From Deinococcus sp. AJ005 (lineage in GTDB: Bacteria; Deinococcota; Deinococci; Deinococcales; Deinococcaceae): 64,000 nt of DNA. The stretch's first letter is position 1. The number at the start of each line of letters is the position of its first letter. The DNA lies in NCBI RefSeq assembly GCF_009017495.1, contig NZ_CP044990.1:2437001-2501000 (forward strand), written 5' to 3'. Position numbers and translations under genes: made by a program. A model generated the notes under the pieces. That model was given only the letters and a program-made list of their open reading frames with translations. It had not been told where the DNA came from and did not search any database. This document shows, piece after piece, positions 33,452 through 42,267 of this stretch.

Positions 33452-34702
33452 ATGACCGTCACCGACACCCACAGCGCCGACACCCACAAGGCCGAGTTCC
33501 AGCTTCCCGTCGTGACCCCCGAGGGCAGCATAGACTGGACCGCCATTCCCAGCCCGGCCTTCGTGCTGGACGAGTCGCGGCTGCGGCGCAATCTGGCGCT
33601 GATCTCGCACGTTCAGCAGGAAAGCGGGGCGCGGATCATCGTGGCCTTCAAGGGCTTTTCGATGTGGAGTACCTTTCCATTGCTGCGCGAATACGGCATC
33701 TCCGGCGCGACGGCCAGCAGTCTGAACGAGGCCCTTCTGGCCCGCGAGGAAATGCGCGGCGAGGTCCACGTCTACGCCCCAGCCTACAGCGACGAGGAAA
33801 TGCCCCGCATTCTGGAACTGGCAGACCATCTGGTGTTCAACTCGTTCTCTCAGTGGGAGCGCTTTAAGCCAGCGGTGGAACAGGCCCGCAAAGGGGGCCG
33901 CGACATTCAGGTGGGCATCCGCATCAATCCCGAGTACGCCGAGGTCGAGACGGACCTGTACAACCCCGCCGGGCCGTTCTCGCGGCTGGGCGTCACGCGC
34001 CGCGAGTTCCAGGAAGACCTGCTGGACGGTGTGGACGGCCTGCACTTCCACACCCTCTGCGAGAAGGACAGCGACACGCTGGAGCGCACGCTGGAAGTCG
34101 TCGAGCGCAACTTCGGCGAATTCCTACCCCGCATGAAATGGGTCAATTTCGGCGGCGGCCATCTGATGACGCGGGAGGGCTACGACACCGCCCGCCTGAT
34201 CCGTCTGGTGCGCGCCTTCCGCGAGAAGTGGGAGGTGGACGTGATCCTGGAACCCGGCAGCGCTTTCGGCTGGCAGACGGGCTGGCTGGTCAGCCGCGTG
34301 CTGGACGTGGTGCATAACGTCAAGAACGCCGCCCTGCTGGACGTCTCGGTCAGTGCCCACATGCCCGACGTGCTGGAAATGCCCTACCGCCCCCGCATTC
34401 TGGGCGCGGGTGATCCCCCCGAACACGAACACCGCGAGGCCAACGACTACGGCGGCGGCCATCCCTACCTGATCGGCGGCACCACCTGCCTGGCCGGGGA
34501 CGTGGTGGGCGAGTACGTGTTCGACAAACCGCTGCACATCGGGGACCGCGTGATCTTCGACGACATGATCCATTACACGATGGTCAAGACCACCTTCTTC
34601 AACGGCGTCAAGCACCCCGATATCGGCATCCTGCATCTGGACGGCAGCTACGAGCGGGTCAAAACGTTCGGTTACGAGGAATTTAAGGCCAAGCTAAGCT
34701 GA
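33452..34702 (+). CDS. nspC: Carboxynorspermidine/carboxyspermidine decarboxylase
   Basis: A PLP enzyme that decarboxylates carboxy(nor)spermidine in the alternative polyamine route. The 416-aa protein has the PLP lysine in IVAFKGFSMW, HFHTLCEKDSDTLE, NFGGGHLMT, ILEPGSAFGW and the catalytic Cys in GGTTCLAGDVVGEY. The first 28 residues are an unconserved extension containing a DTHSA/DTHKA repeat. The start is fixed by TAAACT 7 nt upstream. The partner carboxyspermidine dehydrogenase is not in the window. The deaminase gene follows by 12 bp. Confidence 0.95.
   Translation: MTVTDTHSADTHKAEFQLPVVTPEGSIDWTAIPSPAFVLDESRLRRNLALISHVQQESGARIIVAFKGFSMWSTFPLLREYGISGATASSLNEALLAREEMRGEVHVYAPAYSDEEMPRILELADHLVFNSFSQWERFKPAVEQARKGGRDIQVGIRINPEYAEVETDLYNPAGPFSRLGVTRREFQEDLLDGVDGLHFHTLCEKDSDTLERTLEVVERNFGEFLPRMKWVNFGGGHLMTREGYDTARLIRLVRAFREKWEVDVILEPGSAFGWQTGWLVSRVLDVVHNVKNAALLDVSVSAHMPDVLEMPYRPRILGAGDPPEHEHREANDYGGGHPYLIGGTTCLAGDVVGEYVFDKPLHIGDRVIFDDMIHYTMVKTTFFNGVKHPDIGILHLDGSYERVKTFGYEEFKAKLS
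33464..33493 (+). repeat. Two 15-bp repeats in the 5' end of nspC
   Basis: GACACCCACAGCGCC (33464-33478) is followed directly by GACACCCACAAGGCC (33479-33493), encoding DTHSA and DTHKA before the conserved enzyme begins. Confidence 0.6.
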
Positions 34703-34714
34703 GGGAGAGCGAAC

Positions 34715-35200
34715 ATGAATGACAGGGACAGATACTTCCTGACGCGCTGCGTCGAACTGGCCGAGACCGCGCTTCAATCGGGCAACGATCCCTTCGGCTC
34801 GCTGATCGTGTCGCAGTCGGGCGAGGTTCTGTTCGAGGATTACAACCGGACCGCAGGCGGCGACGCCACGCAGCATCCGGAAATTGCGATTGCCCGCTGG
34901 GCCGCCACCCACCTCTCGCCGCAGGAGCGAAGGCAGGCCACCGTCTATACCTCCGGCGAACACTGCGCGATGTGTTCCGCCGCCCACGGCTGGGTGGGGC
35001 TGGGGCGCATCGTGTACGCGAGTTCGTCCAGGCAACTGACCGAATGGATGGAAGAGTTTGGCGCGGAGCCGGGACCAGTCAACCCGCTGTCCATTCAGGA
35101 CGTGCTGCACGACGCGGATGTCGAGGGGCCGGAGCCGTCGCTGAGCGAGCGTATCCGCGAACTGCACGAACAGAACATCCGCAGGCGTTCCAAAAGCTGA
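34715..35200 (+). CDS. Cytidine-deaminase-fold nucleoside/guanine deaminase
   Basis: A 161-aa zinc deaminase. The active-site motif is HPE (HPEIAIA; most relatives have HAE) and the zinc cysteines lie in GEHCAMC. This resembles guanine or nucleoside deaminases more than TadA, because the usual PC before xxC is HC here. GGGAGAG before the ATG at 34715 is a normal ribosome binding site, so it is probably cotranscribed with nspC, 12 bp upstream. The substrate is unassigned. Confidence 0.82.
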   Translation: MNDRDRYFLTRCVELAETALQSGNDPFGSLIVSQSGEVLFEDYNRTAGGDATQHPEIAIARWAATHLSPQERRQATVYTSGEHCAMCSAAHGWVGLGRIVYASSSRQLTEWMEEFGAEPGPVNPLSIQDVLHDADVEGPEPSLSERIRELHEQNIRRRSKS

Positions 35201-35218
35201 GCGCATCCAGAACAGCAC

Positions 35219-35253
35219 AAAGCCCCCACACTCGCCACGGAGTCGGGGGCTTT
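35219..35253 (+). terminator. Terminator of the nspC-deaminase unit
   Basis: AAAGCCCCC (35219-35227) is complementary to GGGGGCTTT (35245-35253), a perfect 9-bp stem with a 17-nt loop. Confidence 0.75.
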
Positions 35254-35369
35254 GCGCCTGTTGCCTGAATGTCTGTATCGGGGAGAGGTTGGGTGAAAGT
35301 TGCGCCGGGGCAGATCGTTTGCCCGTAAAAGCGCGCCGATTGGAACCCGGCCCGTGGTGCGGGGCTGGG

Positions 35370-35421
35370 AAAAAGAGGGCCGGGCATGGGGTCACGAACT
35401 GGGTGTCCAGTCATGCCCGGC
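35370..35421 (-). terminator. Terminator of the DUF4384 gene (minus strand)
   Basis: GCCGGGCATG (35379-35388) and CATGCCCGGC (35412-35421) form a perfect 10-bp stem. On the minus strand it is followed by CCTCTTTTT. The remaining 35254-35369 shows no feature. Confidence 0.75.
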
Positions 35422-35448
35422 GCAGAGAAGTCAGGTTGGGGGTTGAGC

Positions 35449-36627
35449 TTACTTGCGGTAAATCCTGGAAACGCCATTCACAGTGCGGATGCTGCCACCC
35501 TCGAAATCGGCGGCCCAGGCCCCGTTCAGCATGTACTGATCGCGGGTGGGAAACCCCAGGAAGCTGCCGCTGCCGCCCAGTCCCTGGTAGGACTTGAGGA
35601 CCGGGCCAGTCAGCCAGAAGGTGCCGTATTTCTGCGAGTCGTACAGTGCGCCGTTCTGGAAAAAGCCGTAGAGGCCGGTGGTGCCGTAAAGGTTTTGGGG
35701 AATGACCTTCTCGTCTCCGGCAGCCCAGCCCAGACGGCTGGGGGGGCGGGTTGTGCCATTCTCAGCCTGGGCCAGTGACAGGTAGCGGGCCAGCAGGCGA
35801 CCATGCACCGAGTAGGAGCGGCTGCTGCCGTTGGCGTGCAGCAGGGCCGCGTCGCCGTATGCCCCGACGCCGTTGAACTTCTGCCAGAAACCGTTGCCCC
35901 ACGCCGCAGCATAGGTGGTGGCCTGACCCAGCGACTCGTCACCCTTCAGGCGGGCGTAGGCGTCCACCATCGCGCTGTCGAAGGAGCCGTCCTGACGCTG
36001 GCCAGGCTGAATCTGCACGGCAGGCGTGGGCTGGGGCTGCGGCGTCTGCACCGTGTTGCCCACCCGGAAGAAGGCGGTGTCGGTGACCCAGGCGTTACTG
36101 GGCAGTGGGTTGACCACGACACTCAGCGCCTGCGCCAGTCCGTCCTGTCCCTGCACACTGACGGTGGCGAACTGCTGCTGTCCCTCGAAGGTGGCGATGT
36201 CGTTCAGGCTCAGCTCGGTGGTACTCGCCACGGCCAGCAGCTTGTCCTGCCCGTTGGGGCCACCAACGCTGAGGCCGTAGTTCGCGCCATTGCGTGGAAA
36301 GACCCGCGTGCCCGCCTGGACATAGTTGCTGTCCTCGTACCTGTTGGGAAAGAACAGATCAATGTTGCCGTCCGCATTCACGTTGAACAGGTAGATGTAG
36401 GCGTCCGCATTGGTCTTGAGGCCCACGCTGATGCGCTCGCCGATCTGATAGACGGGGTTCCCGGTGCCGCTGGCGTCGCGGTTCGTCCAGACCTGCACAT
36501 TCAGCTCCGGCTGCGAGGGATTGACGATGATGCTCTGGGCGCTGAGCTGTGCGTCACCCGCACTGGCACTGGAAACGGTCAGGCCCAGCAGGGCGGTCAG
36601 GGTAGAAATGCGCTTGAGGTTGGACAT
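35449..36627 (-). CDS. Secreted DUF4384 domain protein with LGFP-like repeats
   Basis: A 392-aa envelope protein. A signal peptide (1-23, near ASA-G) is followed by a DUF4384 domain (about 30-165), with the typical YQIGERISVGLKTNADAYIYLFNVNADGNIDLFFPN. After a Gln/Pro linker, the C-terminal half has LGFP-like repeats (LGWAAGDEKVI, LGFPTRDQYML, WAADFEGGSI), usually associated with cell-wall polymer contact. The ATG at 36627 has AGGAGG upstream. It is probably surface-associated; its exact role is unknown. The 36628-36847 gap upstream has no clear element beyond that ribosome binding site. Confidence 0.85.
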   Translation of the reverse strand: MSNLKRISTLTALLGLTVSSASAGDAQLSAQSIIVNPSQPELNVQVWTNRDASGTGNPVYQIGERISVGLKTNADAYIYLFNVNADGNIDLFFPNRYEDSNYVQAGTRVFPRNGANYGLSVGGPNGQDKLLAVASTTELSLNDIATFEGQQQFATVSVQGQDGLAQALSVVVNPLPSNAWVTDTAFFRVGNTVQTPQPQPTPAVQIQPGQRQDGSFDSAMVDAYARLKGDESLGQATTYAAAWGNGFWQKFNGVGAYGDAALLHANGSSRSYSVHGRLLARYLSLAQAENGTTRPPSRLGWAAGDEKVIPQNLYGTTGLYGFFQNGALYDSQKYGTFWLTGPVLKSYQGLGGSGSFLGFPTRDQYMLNGAWAADFEGGSIRTVNGVSRIYRK

Positions 36628-36847
36628 GTCGGGCCTCCTGAGGATCGAAGTGGGTGTGTGCTGCTCGTAACTTGAATGTGCGTAAGGTACGGGCTGAATC
36701 TGACGAGGCACTGATAAGCCGCGAGCATTAAGCCCAGTCAGGAAAGCAGGGCTGGCAAGGGCCGGGAGGCCACCGACGCATCATCGCCGTCCTCCCACCC
36801 ACATTTCTTTTGTCCCTGGTCAGCCTGAGCGGTCAGTAGACGAACCG

Positions 36848-37624
36848 TTACCGGACGATCAGCCCGGCCACCCACAGCGCCAGCGGGGCCAGCAGCAGCG
36901 CCGGGAGCATGCTCGCCACGCGCACACGCTTGTCCTCCATGCCCAGCCCGGCCAGCATCAGGTTCCAACTGATCCCGATAATGGTCAGGCCACCCGCCCC
37001 GGTCAGCATCAGCACGTAAGCATTGGTCTTGAGTGTTTCGGGGTCCGCACCGCCCAGCAGCGTGGCGGCGAACGCCCCGGCAGCCAGACTGATGCCGCCC
37101 TGCACGATCAATATCGTGATCACGCTGAAGCCCACGCCGATGCCGTAGGCGCCCGCCAACGCCAGCGAGGCAATGCCGTCCAGCGTGCTTTTCAGGATGT
37201 AGCTGGAGGCGTCCCCCGTCAGGCCGTTCTGCAAGCCGCCCACGAAGGTCAAAGGCCCCACGCAGAACAGCAGGCTGGCGGCCACGAAACCCTCCGTGAA
37301 GCGCCCCCCGCCCTTAAAGCGTTTCTTGAGAACCTCGCCCAGACGGTTCAGACCTTCCTCAATGCCCAGCGCCTCGCCGATCACCACACCAGCCGCCAGA
37401 CTGACCAGCGCCAGAATCACGCCCGGAATGCTGCCCGCCGAGACTTTGTTCAGGCTGCCCGCCATGTCCAGCCCGATGAACAGCGTGACCAGACTCAGGG
37501 TCTGGAGCAGCGAGCGCTGCGTGCGCGCGGGCAGCCTTCCCCCCACAGTCAGGCCCAGCAGCGTGCCCAGCAGCACGGTCCCCACGTTCACGAAAGTGCC
37601 TGACAGTTGTGCGAGAAGACTCAT
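36848..37624 (-). CDS. DUF554 family membrane protein
   Basis: A 258-aa protein with about seven membrane helices that matches DUF554 (YdfK/YqgA). Landmarks are GTFVNVGTVLLGTLLGL, the internal LLFCVGPLTFVGGLQNGLTGD (conserved CxGxxxxxGxxxxG pattern) and GGLTIIGISWNLM. Function is unknown, presumed transport or channel. The ATG at 37624 was chosen over the 23-residue extension. Confidence 0.87.
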   Translation of the reverse strand: MSLLAQLSGTFVNVGTVLLGTLLGLTVGGRLPARTQRSLLQTLSLVTLFIGLDMAGSLNKVSAGSIPGVILALVSLAAGVVIGEALGIEEGLNRLGEVLKKRFKGGGRFTEGFVAASLLFCVGPLTFVGGLQNGLTGDASSYILKSTLDGIASLALAGAYGIGVGFSVITILIVQGGISLAAGAFAATLLGGADPETLKTNAYVLMLTGAGGLTIIGISWNLMLAGLGMEDKRVRVASMLPALLLAPLALWVAGLIVR

Positions 37625-37757
37625 CGGGACAAAGGGTAGCGCGCCGGGCAGGCGGGGAAAGCAGGCACCTTTGCCTCCGCACGCCCCACCCACAGAAAAT
37701 CAGGCCCGCAGCGAACTGAGGAACGACTGTAGCCGCCCACCCTGTACCCGGACTGTC

Positions 37758-37787
37758 AAAACCCCACCTCAATCATAGAGGCGGGGG
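37758..37787 (-). terminator. Terminator of the leishmanolysin-like gene
   Basis: On the minus strand CCCCGCCTC pairs with GAGGTGGGG around TATGATT (plus 37762-37786) and is followed by TTTTG. The gene stops about 20 bp before it. Confidence 0.75.
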
Positions 37788-37804
37788 TGAGAAGGCCCGG
37801 CGTT

Positions 37805-38773
37805 TTATTCGCTGCGGTACGTCGGTTCGATCAACTGTTCAAGCCCGCCCAGATCCAGCAGTTCGTCCACACCCTGACCGCCCAGGCTGGGAATGCGGTA
37901 AGCGTCCGCCGCACCGTAGTTCACGGCGTAGCCCATGTCCTGCAAGGTGCCCACGCTCAGGCGCGACAGCGGGTTGAAAACGCCGCTGTTCAGGTAGCCG
38001 GTCATCAGCTCGGTCTTGAACGTCGTTTCGCGCCAGTGGCCGCCTGCCGTGCCGGGGCCGCCCTGATTTTCCACGGGAACGCTGCCCAGGGTGCCGCCTA
38101 CCGCGCGGTATTCACGCAGGCCGTTGCCCCCCTGATAGGTGGGATTGCTGCCGCCGATGCCGCTGACCAGCCCAAAGCGCTGCCACAGCGTCCCAATGCC
38201 CAGCGAGTGCCCCAACTCATGCACGGCGATATCGGCCAACTGGCTGCTGAACGCCCCCAGATCGGCAGTGTCGAAGACCAGCGTGCTGTAGGTGGTCAGG
38301 CCACTGGCACTGCGGATGCTACACGGGCCGCTCTGGGCCAGGATACCGCCGGGACCGTCAATGGCGGTGTTGCCGGTAAAGACCAGCAAGTCGTCGATGG
38401 TGCCCACGTAGGCCGCATTGCTGCCACACGATCCGGCGCGGATGTTGGCGCGGTAGCTGGGCAGCCCCTGCGTGACCACGCCTTCCCAGCGTGCGGCGGC
38501 AGTCTGCATAGCGTTCACCACGCTCGCGCTGCTCCCCGGTGCAAATTTCAGCGTGATGTTGTAACGCTCGGTGGCCTGCTCCTGCAACGGATTACGCGTG
38601 AGCTGAGGATCAATGGGCAGATCGCTGACGCTGACCCTGACCTGCGCCGCCGCCGCTTCGCCGCCTTGCAGGGCAGGGGTGGCCACGTCCTGTGGTCCAC
38701 CGCAAGAGGCCAGCACGGCGCTGAGGGAAAAGGCGGCAAGAGTGAAACCGGGAATGCTGCGGGGCTGAGCCAT
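37805..38773 (-). CDS. Leishmanolysin-like (M8) metallopeptidase lipoprotein
   Basis: A 322-aa predicted lipoprotein with lipobox LASC (Cys24). The zinc site HELGHSLGIG is at 185-194; the third ligand is probably the His in GGHWRE, followed by ELMTG as the Met-turn segment, the arrangement of M8/leishmanolysin peptidases. Several Cys before the zinc site may form disulfides. GGAGG precedes ATG 38773. It is likely anchored outside the cytoplasmic membrane and active in protein turnover. Substrates are unknown. Confidence 0.85.
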   Translation of the reverse strand: MAQPRSIPGFTLAAFSLSAVLASCGGPQDVATPALQGGEAAAAQVRVSVSDLPIDPQLTRNPLQEQATERYNITLKFAPGSSASVVNAMQTAAARWEGVVTQGLPSYRANIRAGSCGSNAAYVGTIDDLLVFTGNTAIDGPGGILAQSGPCSIRSASGLTTYSTLVFDTADLGAFSSQLADIAVHELGHSLGIGTLWQRFGLVSGIGGSNPTYQGGNGLREYRAVGGTLGSVPVENQGGPGTAGGHWRETTFKTELMTGYLNSGVFNPLSRLSVGTLQDMGYAVNYGAADAYRIPSLGGQGVDELLDLGGLEQLIEPTYRSE

Positions 38774-39211
38774 GATGAAACCTCCAGGGTGTAACGGCGA
38801 CAGAAGGCCACAGACAGAACAGCCGTCCAGACCATAGGGGCTGAATGCTTCTGCCAGACGCGTTTTATCGCTGCTTGCGCCCACAGTAGTTCGCGGGGCA
38901 TGAGATATCTGTAAAAGAATTCTCTCGGCATTCAACGGGTGACAGAGCAGATAAGAAGCTGGCCCTTTCGTGTATTCCAGTTAAGATTTCCAGAACTTTT
39001 TGCCCCGTGTTTTTCAAATTCAGCGCGTGTATTACACCCGCTGGGGGCTGACCCGCAGTTGACGTGCAGCGTGCTACGCTCCGCGCAAGTTGAAACACAC
39101 CGAGGCTTCTTCCCTGACCGCGCCCCCGCTGGGGGTTGGGCCGGGCGGCGGCGCTGTTTTGACCTGGCCTGGGACGCACCGGGGCCTGAACACTGAAATC
39201 AAATTCTGTCT

Positions 39212-39245
39212 GGGGCCTGCCTTATGTCGGCCCCAAGCTCTTTTT
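39212..39245 (+). promoter_or_regulatory. Terminator-like hairpin in the leader of the small HTH gene
   Basis: GGGGCC (39212-39217) pairs with GGCCCC (39229-39234) across an 11-nt loop, followed by AAGCTCTTTTT. It ends only a few bases before the GGGAGGT ribosome binding site of the gene at 39258. A second GGGGCCTG copy at 39181-39188 could pair with the same 3' arm and form an alternative stem. This geometry suggests attenuation or conditional termination. The rest of 38774-39211 shows no gene. Confidence 0.5.
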
Positions 39246-39257
39246 GGGAGGTCCATC

Positions 39258-39461
39258 ATGACCCTTTCAGACCAGTTCCACAGCCTGCCCACCCTGCTGA
39301 AAGTCCGCCAGGTCGCCGATTTTACCGGCACCCACGAACGCACTGTGCGCCGCTGGATTCGCGATGGGCGTCTGGGCGCAGTGGAACATCCCAGCGGCCT
39401 GCGCGTGCCCCGCCGCGCCCTGTGGCGTTTCCTAGGACTGGACCTTGCGCTGAGCGCATAA
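39258..39461 (+). CDS. Small MerR/excisionase-like helix-turn-helix protein
   Basis: A 67-aa protein that is essentially one winged helix-turn-helix. LLKVRQVADFTGTHERTVRRWIRDGRLGAVEHPSGLRVP has the pattern of excisionase/MerR DNA-binding domains, with a C-terminal WRFLGL helix. GGGAGGT precedes the ATG. There is no integrase or toxin partner next to it. It may be a DNA-binding regulator of neighbouring genes or of itself. Confidence 0.75.
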   Translation: MTLSDQFHSLPTLLKVRQVADFTGTHERTVRRWIRDGRLGAVEHPSGLRVPRRALWRFLGLDLALSA

Positions 39462-39501
39462 GCGAAACATTGCCCTGAGGCCGGGTTATCCTGCGTCCGC
39501 T

Positions 39502-40176
39502 ATGGCTGACGCGCAGGCTGAACTGAGAACGGCGCTGGAACGCGGCGAACCCGCGAGTTTCTTCGGCACACTGCCCCTGCATGGTCAACCCGAGGCGGCG
39601 AGGCTGGCCCTGCGACTGGGCCGCCCCCGCCTCGCCGCGTTGTGGGCACAGGCGGACCCGCTGACTCACGCGGCGGCGTTATTGCGGGTGGGAGAATCCG
39701 GGAACGCGCTGCATGTGCTGGAGCCGTTGCCCGGCACCGCCCGTCCCGCTGCCCTGCGCGCCCGCGCCCTGTGGCAACTCGCGGACGCACAGGCTGAGGC
39801 TGAAACCACGAACGCACTTGAATTGGCCCGGCAGGAAGGCGATATATGGGCCGTAATCGCCGCCGCCACCCTGCGCGGCGAGCAACTTTTGCCTCAGCCC
39901 CATGCCGCCCTGCGTGCCCTAGCCGAGGGGTTGAAAGTGGCCGAGGGCAGCGGGCAGCCCAGTGACTCCCATCTGCTGGCGGTGCTGGCCCACGCGCAAC
40001 TGCGGCTGGGGGGGGCCAAGGGTGTACGGACGGCTGAGAAAGCCCTAGACCGCAGCCTGCCGCGCAGCCCGGCGCGTGTGCTGGCGCTGTTTGCTTTGAA
40101 TAGACCAGTGGAAGCAGAGACAGAGGCACTAGACGGAGATCTGACGGCAGTGTGGTGGCGGGGGTTTAGCCGATAA
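39502..40176 (+). CDS. Hypothetical TPR-like alpha-helical protein
   Basis: A 224-aa protein composed almost wholly of short Ala/Leu-rich helices (AARLALRLGRPRLAALWAQ, ALRARALWQLADAQAEAE, AVLAHAQLRLGGAKG), consistent with degenerate TPR-like hairpins and a scaffolding role. There is no signal peptide. TATCCT lies 9 nt before the ATG. The last 11 bp overlap tail-to-tail with the P450 gene. Confidence 0.65.
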   Translation: MADAQAELRTALERGEPASFFGTLPLHGQPEAARLALRLGRPRLAALWAQADPLTHAAALLRVGESGNALHVLEPLPGTARPAALRARALWQLADAQAEAETTNALELARQEGDIWAVIAAATLRGEQLLPQPHAALRALAEGLKVAEGSGQPSDSHLLAVLAHAQLRLGGAKGVRTAEKALDRSLPRSPARVLALFALNRPVEAETEALDGDLTAVWWRGFSR

Positions 40177-41416
40177 CGTCCAGACGCGCCAGCCCGCGAA
40201 TCACGAAGCCCCCGGTGTACTGGCCCGGCTCGTCGGGGTTGACCAAACGCAGCCCCGGCAAGGCGCGGCACAGTGCCCGCAAACTTAAAGCCAGTTCCAG
40301 CCGGGCCAGCGGCGCACCCAGGCAGTAATGGATGCCCAGCCCAAAGGTCAGATGCGGGTTGGGATCGCGACCCAGATTCAGCGCGTCCGGCTCCATAAAT
40401 TTGAGCGGATCGCGGTTGCCACTGGCGTACAGCAGCGAAACGCGGTCTCCCGGCTTCAGGGCCGCACCGTGCAATTCCAGGGCTTCCAGCACGATGCGCT
40501 CGAACATCGGCAGCGGCGTGTCGAAGCGCAGCAATTCCTCGGTGGCACGGCGGAAGATGGGCAGGCTGTCTTCACGCGGGGCCGCCTCCACCAGCGCATC
40601 CCAGTGGTTCCGGTTCCGCAGCAGCGCCAGCACGCCCGCCGCTAGACCGTTAACGCTGGCCTCGTGCCCGGCATTCAGCAGCAGGATGCAGGTATCGATG
40701 AGTTCCTGCTCGCTCAGGCGATCCCCGGCTTCCTCAGCCTGCACGAAGGCGGTGATCAGATCGTCTCTGGGTTTGAGGCGGCGCTGCTGGCTCAGGTCAC
40801 GCAGCAGGGCGCTGAAGTCCTGCACGGCGCGTTCGGCTTCGGCCTGTGCCTGCGGCCCGGCGCTCGGCTCGTACAACCGGACGATGGCGGCGGACCACGG
40901 GCGCAGCATCGCACGGTCTCCCTCCGGCACGCCCAGCAGTTCGGCGATCACCGTGACGGGCAGCGGTTCGGCGTAATCGGCCACCAGATCGAACGCTCTA
41001 GAGGCTCCCAGTCCACTCAACTGCCCGGCCAGAATCGCCTCGATTCGCGTTTGCAGGCCCTCCACCCGGCGCGGCGTGAAGGCTAGCCCCACTAGCGAGC
41101 GCAGGCGGGTGTGCTTGGGCGGCTCGGAATCCAGCAGATGGTTGCCGTTGAAGGCGTCGAACTGCGCCTGCGCGGGATCGGGGGGCGGCCAGCCCAGTTC
41201 GTCGCGCGAGTAACGGTGCAGGGCGCTGCGCCCGAAGCGCTTGTCTTTCAGCACGGCACTGATGTCGGCGTAACGGGTCAGGACCACCCGGTTCATGTCT
41301 GGATCGAAGAAAACTGGCGTCGTCTCGCGCAATTCGGCTAACAACGGGTACGGGTTCTGGACAAAGTCCGGGTCTGCAACAGGCAGACGGAACTGTGGGA
41401 GATTCTCGCCGGTCAT
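40166..41416 (-). CDS. Cytochrome P450
   Basis: A 416-aa soluble bacterial P450. The heme loop FGLGIHYCLGAPLARLE supplies the Cys thiolate; the I-helix is LLNAGHEASVNGL (the usual acid-alcohol pair is E and S after AGH, not E-T); the ExxR motif is EELLRF; and the early heme contact is HTRLRSLV. No ferredoxin or reductase lies beside it. Its ATG shares the last base of the upstream divIVA TAA (TAATG), so translation is probably coupled to a cell-division gene, an odd setting for a P450. The substrate is unknown. Confidence 0.93.
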   Translation of the reverse strand: MTGENLPQFRLPVADPDFVQNPYPLLAELRETTPVFFDPDMNRVVLTRYADISAVLKDKRFGRSALHRYSRDELGWPPPDPAQAQFDAFNGNHLLDSEPPKHTRLRSLVGLAFTPRRVEGLQTRIEAILAGQLSGLGASRAFDLVADYAEPLPVTVIAELLGVPEGDRAMLRPWSAAIVRLYEPSAGPQAQAEAERAVQDFSALLRDLSQQRRLKPRDDLITAFVQAEEAGDRLSEQELIDTCILLLNAGHEASVNGLAAGVLALLRNRNHWDALVEAAPREDSLPIFRRATEELLRFDTPLPMFERIVLEALELHGAALKPGDRVSLLYASGNRDPLKFMEPDALNLGRDPNPHLTFGLGIHYCLGAPLARLELALSLRALCRALPGLRLVNPDEPGQYTGGFVIRGLARLDVIG

Positions 41417-42267
41417 TACAGAAACTGGTGGCCGTCGAGTAGCGCCGTGTCCTTCTCCACCTCTTTTTCAGGGTCTGCGCTGGGCAATTCCTTGTTCTGT
41501 GCCCGCCCCTGACCCTTGAGATGCTGGCTGGGCAGCCCGGAGACGGGCAGAGCCATGTCCTCGGGCAGCACATGGCGGGCCGACAGGTCAGAGAACGAGG
41601 TCATCAGCGCGCGGTAGCCGCTCAGAAACTGAGTGTATTCCTGCCGCGCCCCAGCCAGCCGCGAGGTGTATTCGGTGTGACGCTCGTTGAACTCGCGTTC
41701 CAGGGCGTTGATGCGTTCGGTCTGCACACGCTCGCGCTCCAACAGCAACTGGTGGTGGTCGCGCTCCAGATCGGCGAAACGGGCGTGGAAGGTGGCCTCC
41801 AGGGCCGTCATGCGTGCGCCGTGCTGGGCCTCGAATTCCACGTTGCGGGCCTGGGCCTCACGCAGCATGCTCTCGCCCTGCGCATTGGCGTGGGCCACGA
41901 TCAACTCGCTTTCCTTGGTGGCGTTCTGGCGCATGTCGTGGCCCATCTGCTCGGCGGCCACCACCGCGCGGCGAATCTGGTCCTGCGAGGCTTTCAGTTC
42001 CTCCAGCTCACGCTCCAGCCGGGTGCGCGTCTCGCGCCCGCGCAGTTGCTCGCCCAGCACCGCCTCCAGCTCATCGGACACCTGGGCCAGAAAGGTCCGC
42101 ACGCTGTCACGCCGGTAACCGCCGAATCTGCCGGGAAATTCCTGATGGCGGATGTCCAGCGGCGTCAGCCGGTTGGAATCGCGGCGGGCGGTGGTGCCGG
42201 GGGTCAGCTCGGAAGACGGCTCAGAGTTCAGGTCTCGGGTGGGGTCAGATCGGGTCAGGTCAGTCAT
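41416..42267 (-). CDS. DivIVA-domain protein
   Basis: A 283-aa protein. After a low-complexity Ser/Thr/Arg N-terminus (1-32), the DivIVA membrane-curvature domain [30 protein letters not shown] starts near residue 35. A long coiled coil (about 70-225) follows, then a disordered tail. DivIVA proteins mark poles and septa. It overlaps yggS upstream (ATGA) and the P450 downstream. The YggS-DivIVA neighbourhood is conserved in Gram-positive division clusters, which supports the call. Confidence 0.88.
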   Translation of the reverse strand: MTDLTRSDPTRDLNSEPSSELTPGTTARRDSNRLTPLDIRHQEFPGRFGGYRRDSVRTFLAQVSDELEAVLGEQLRGRETRTRLERELEELKASQDQIRRAVVAAEQMGHDMRQNATKESELIVAHANAQGESMLREAQARNVEFEAQHGARMTALEATFHARFADLERDHHQLLLERERVQTERINALEREFNERHTEYTSRLAGARQEYTQFLSGYRALMTSFSDLSARHVLPEDMALPVSGLPSQHLKGQGRAQNKELPSADPEKEVEKDTALLDGHQFL

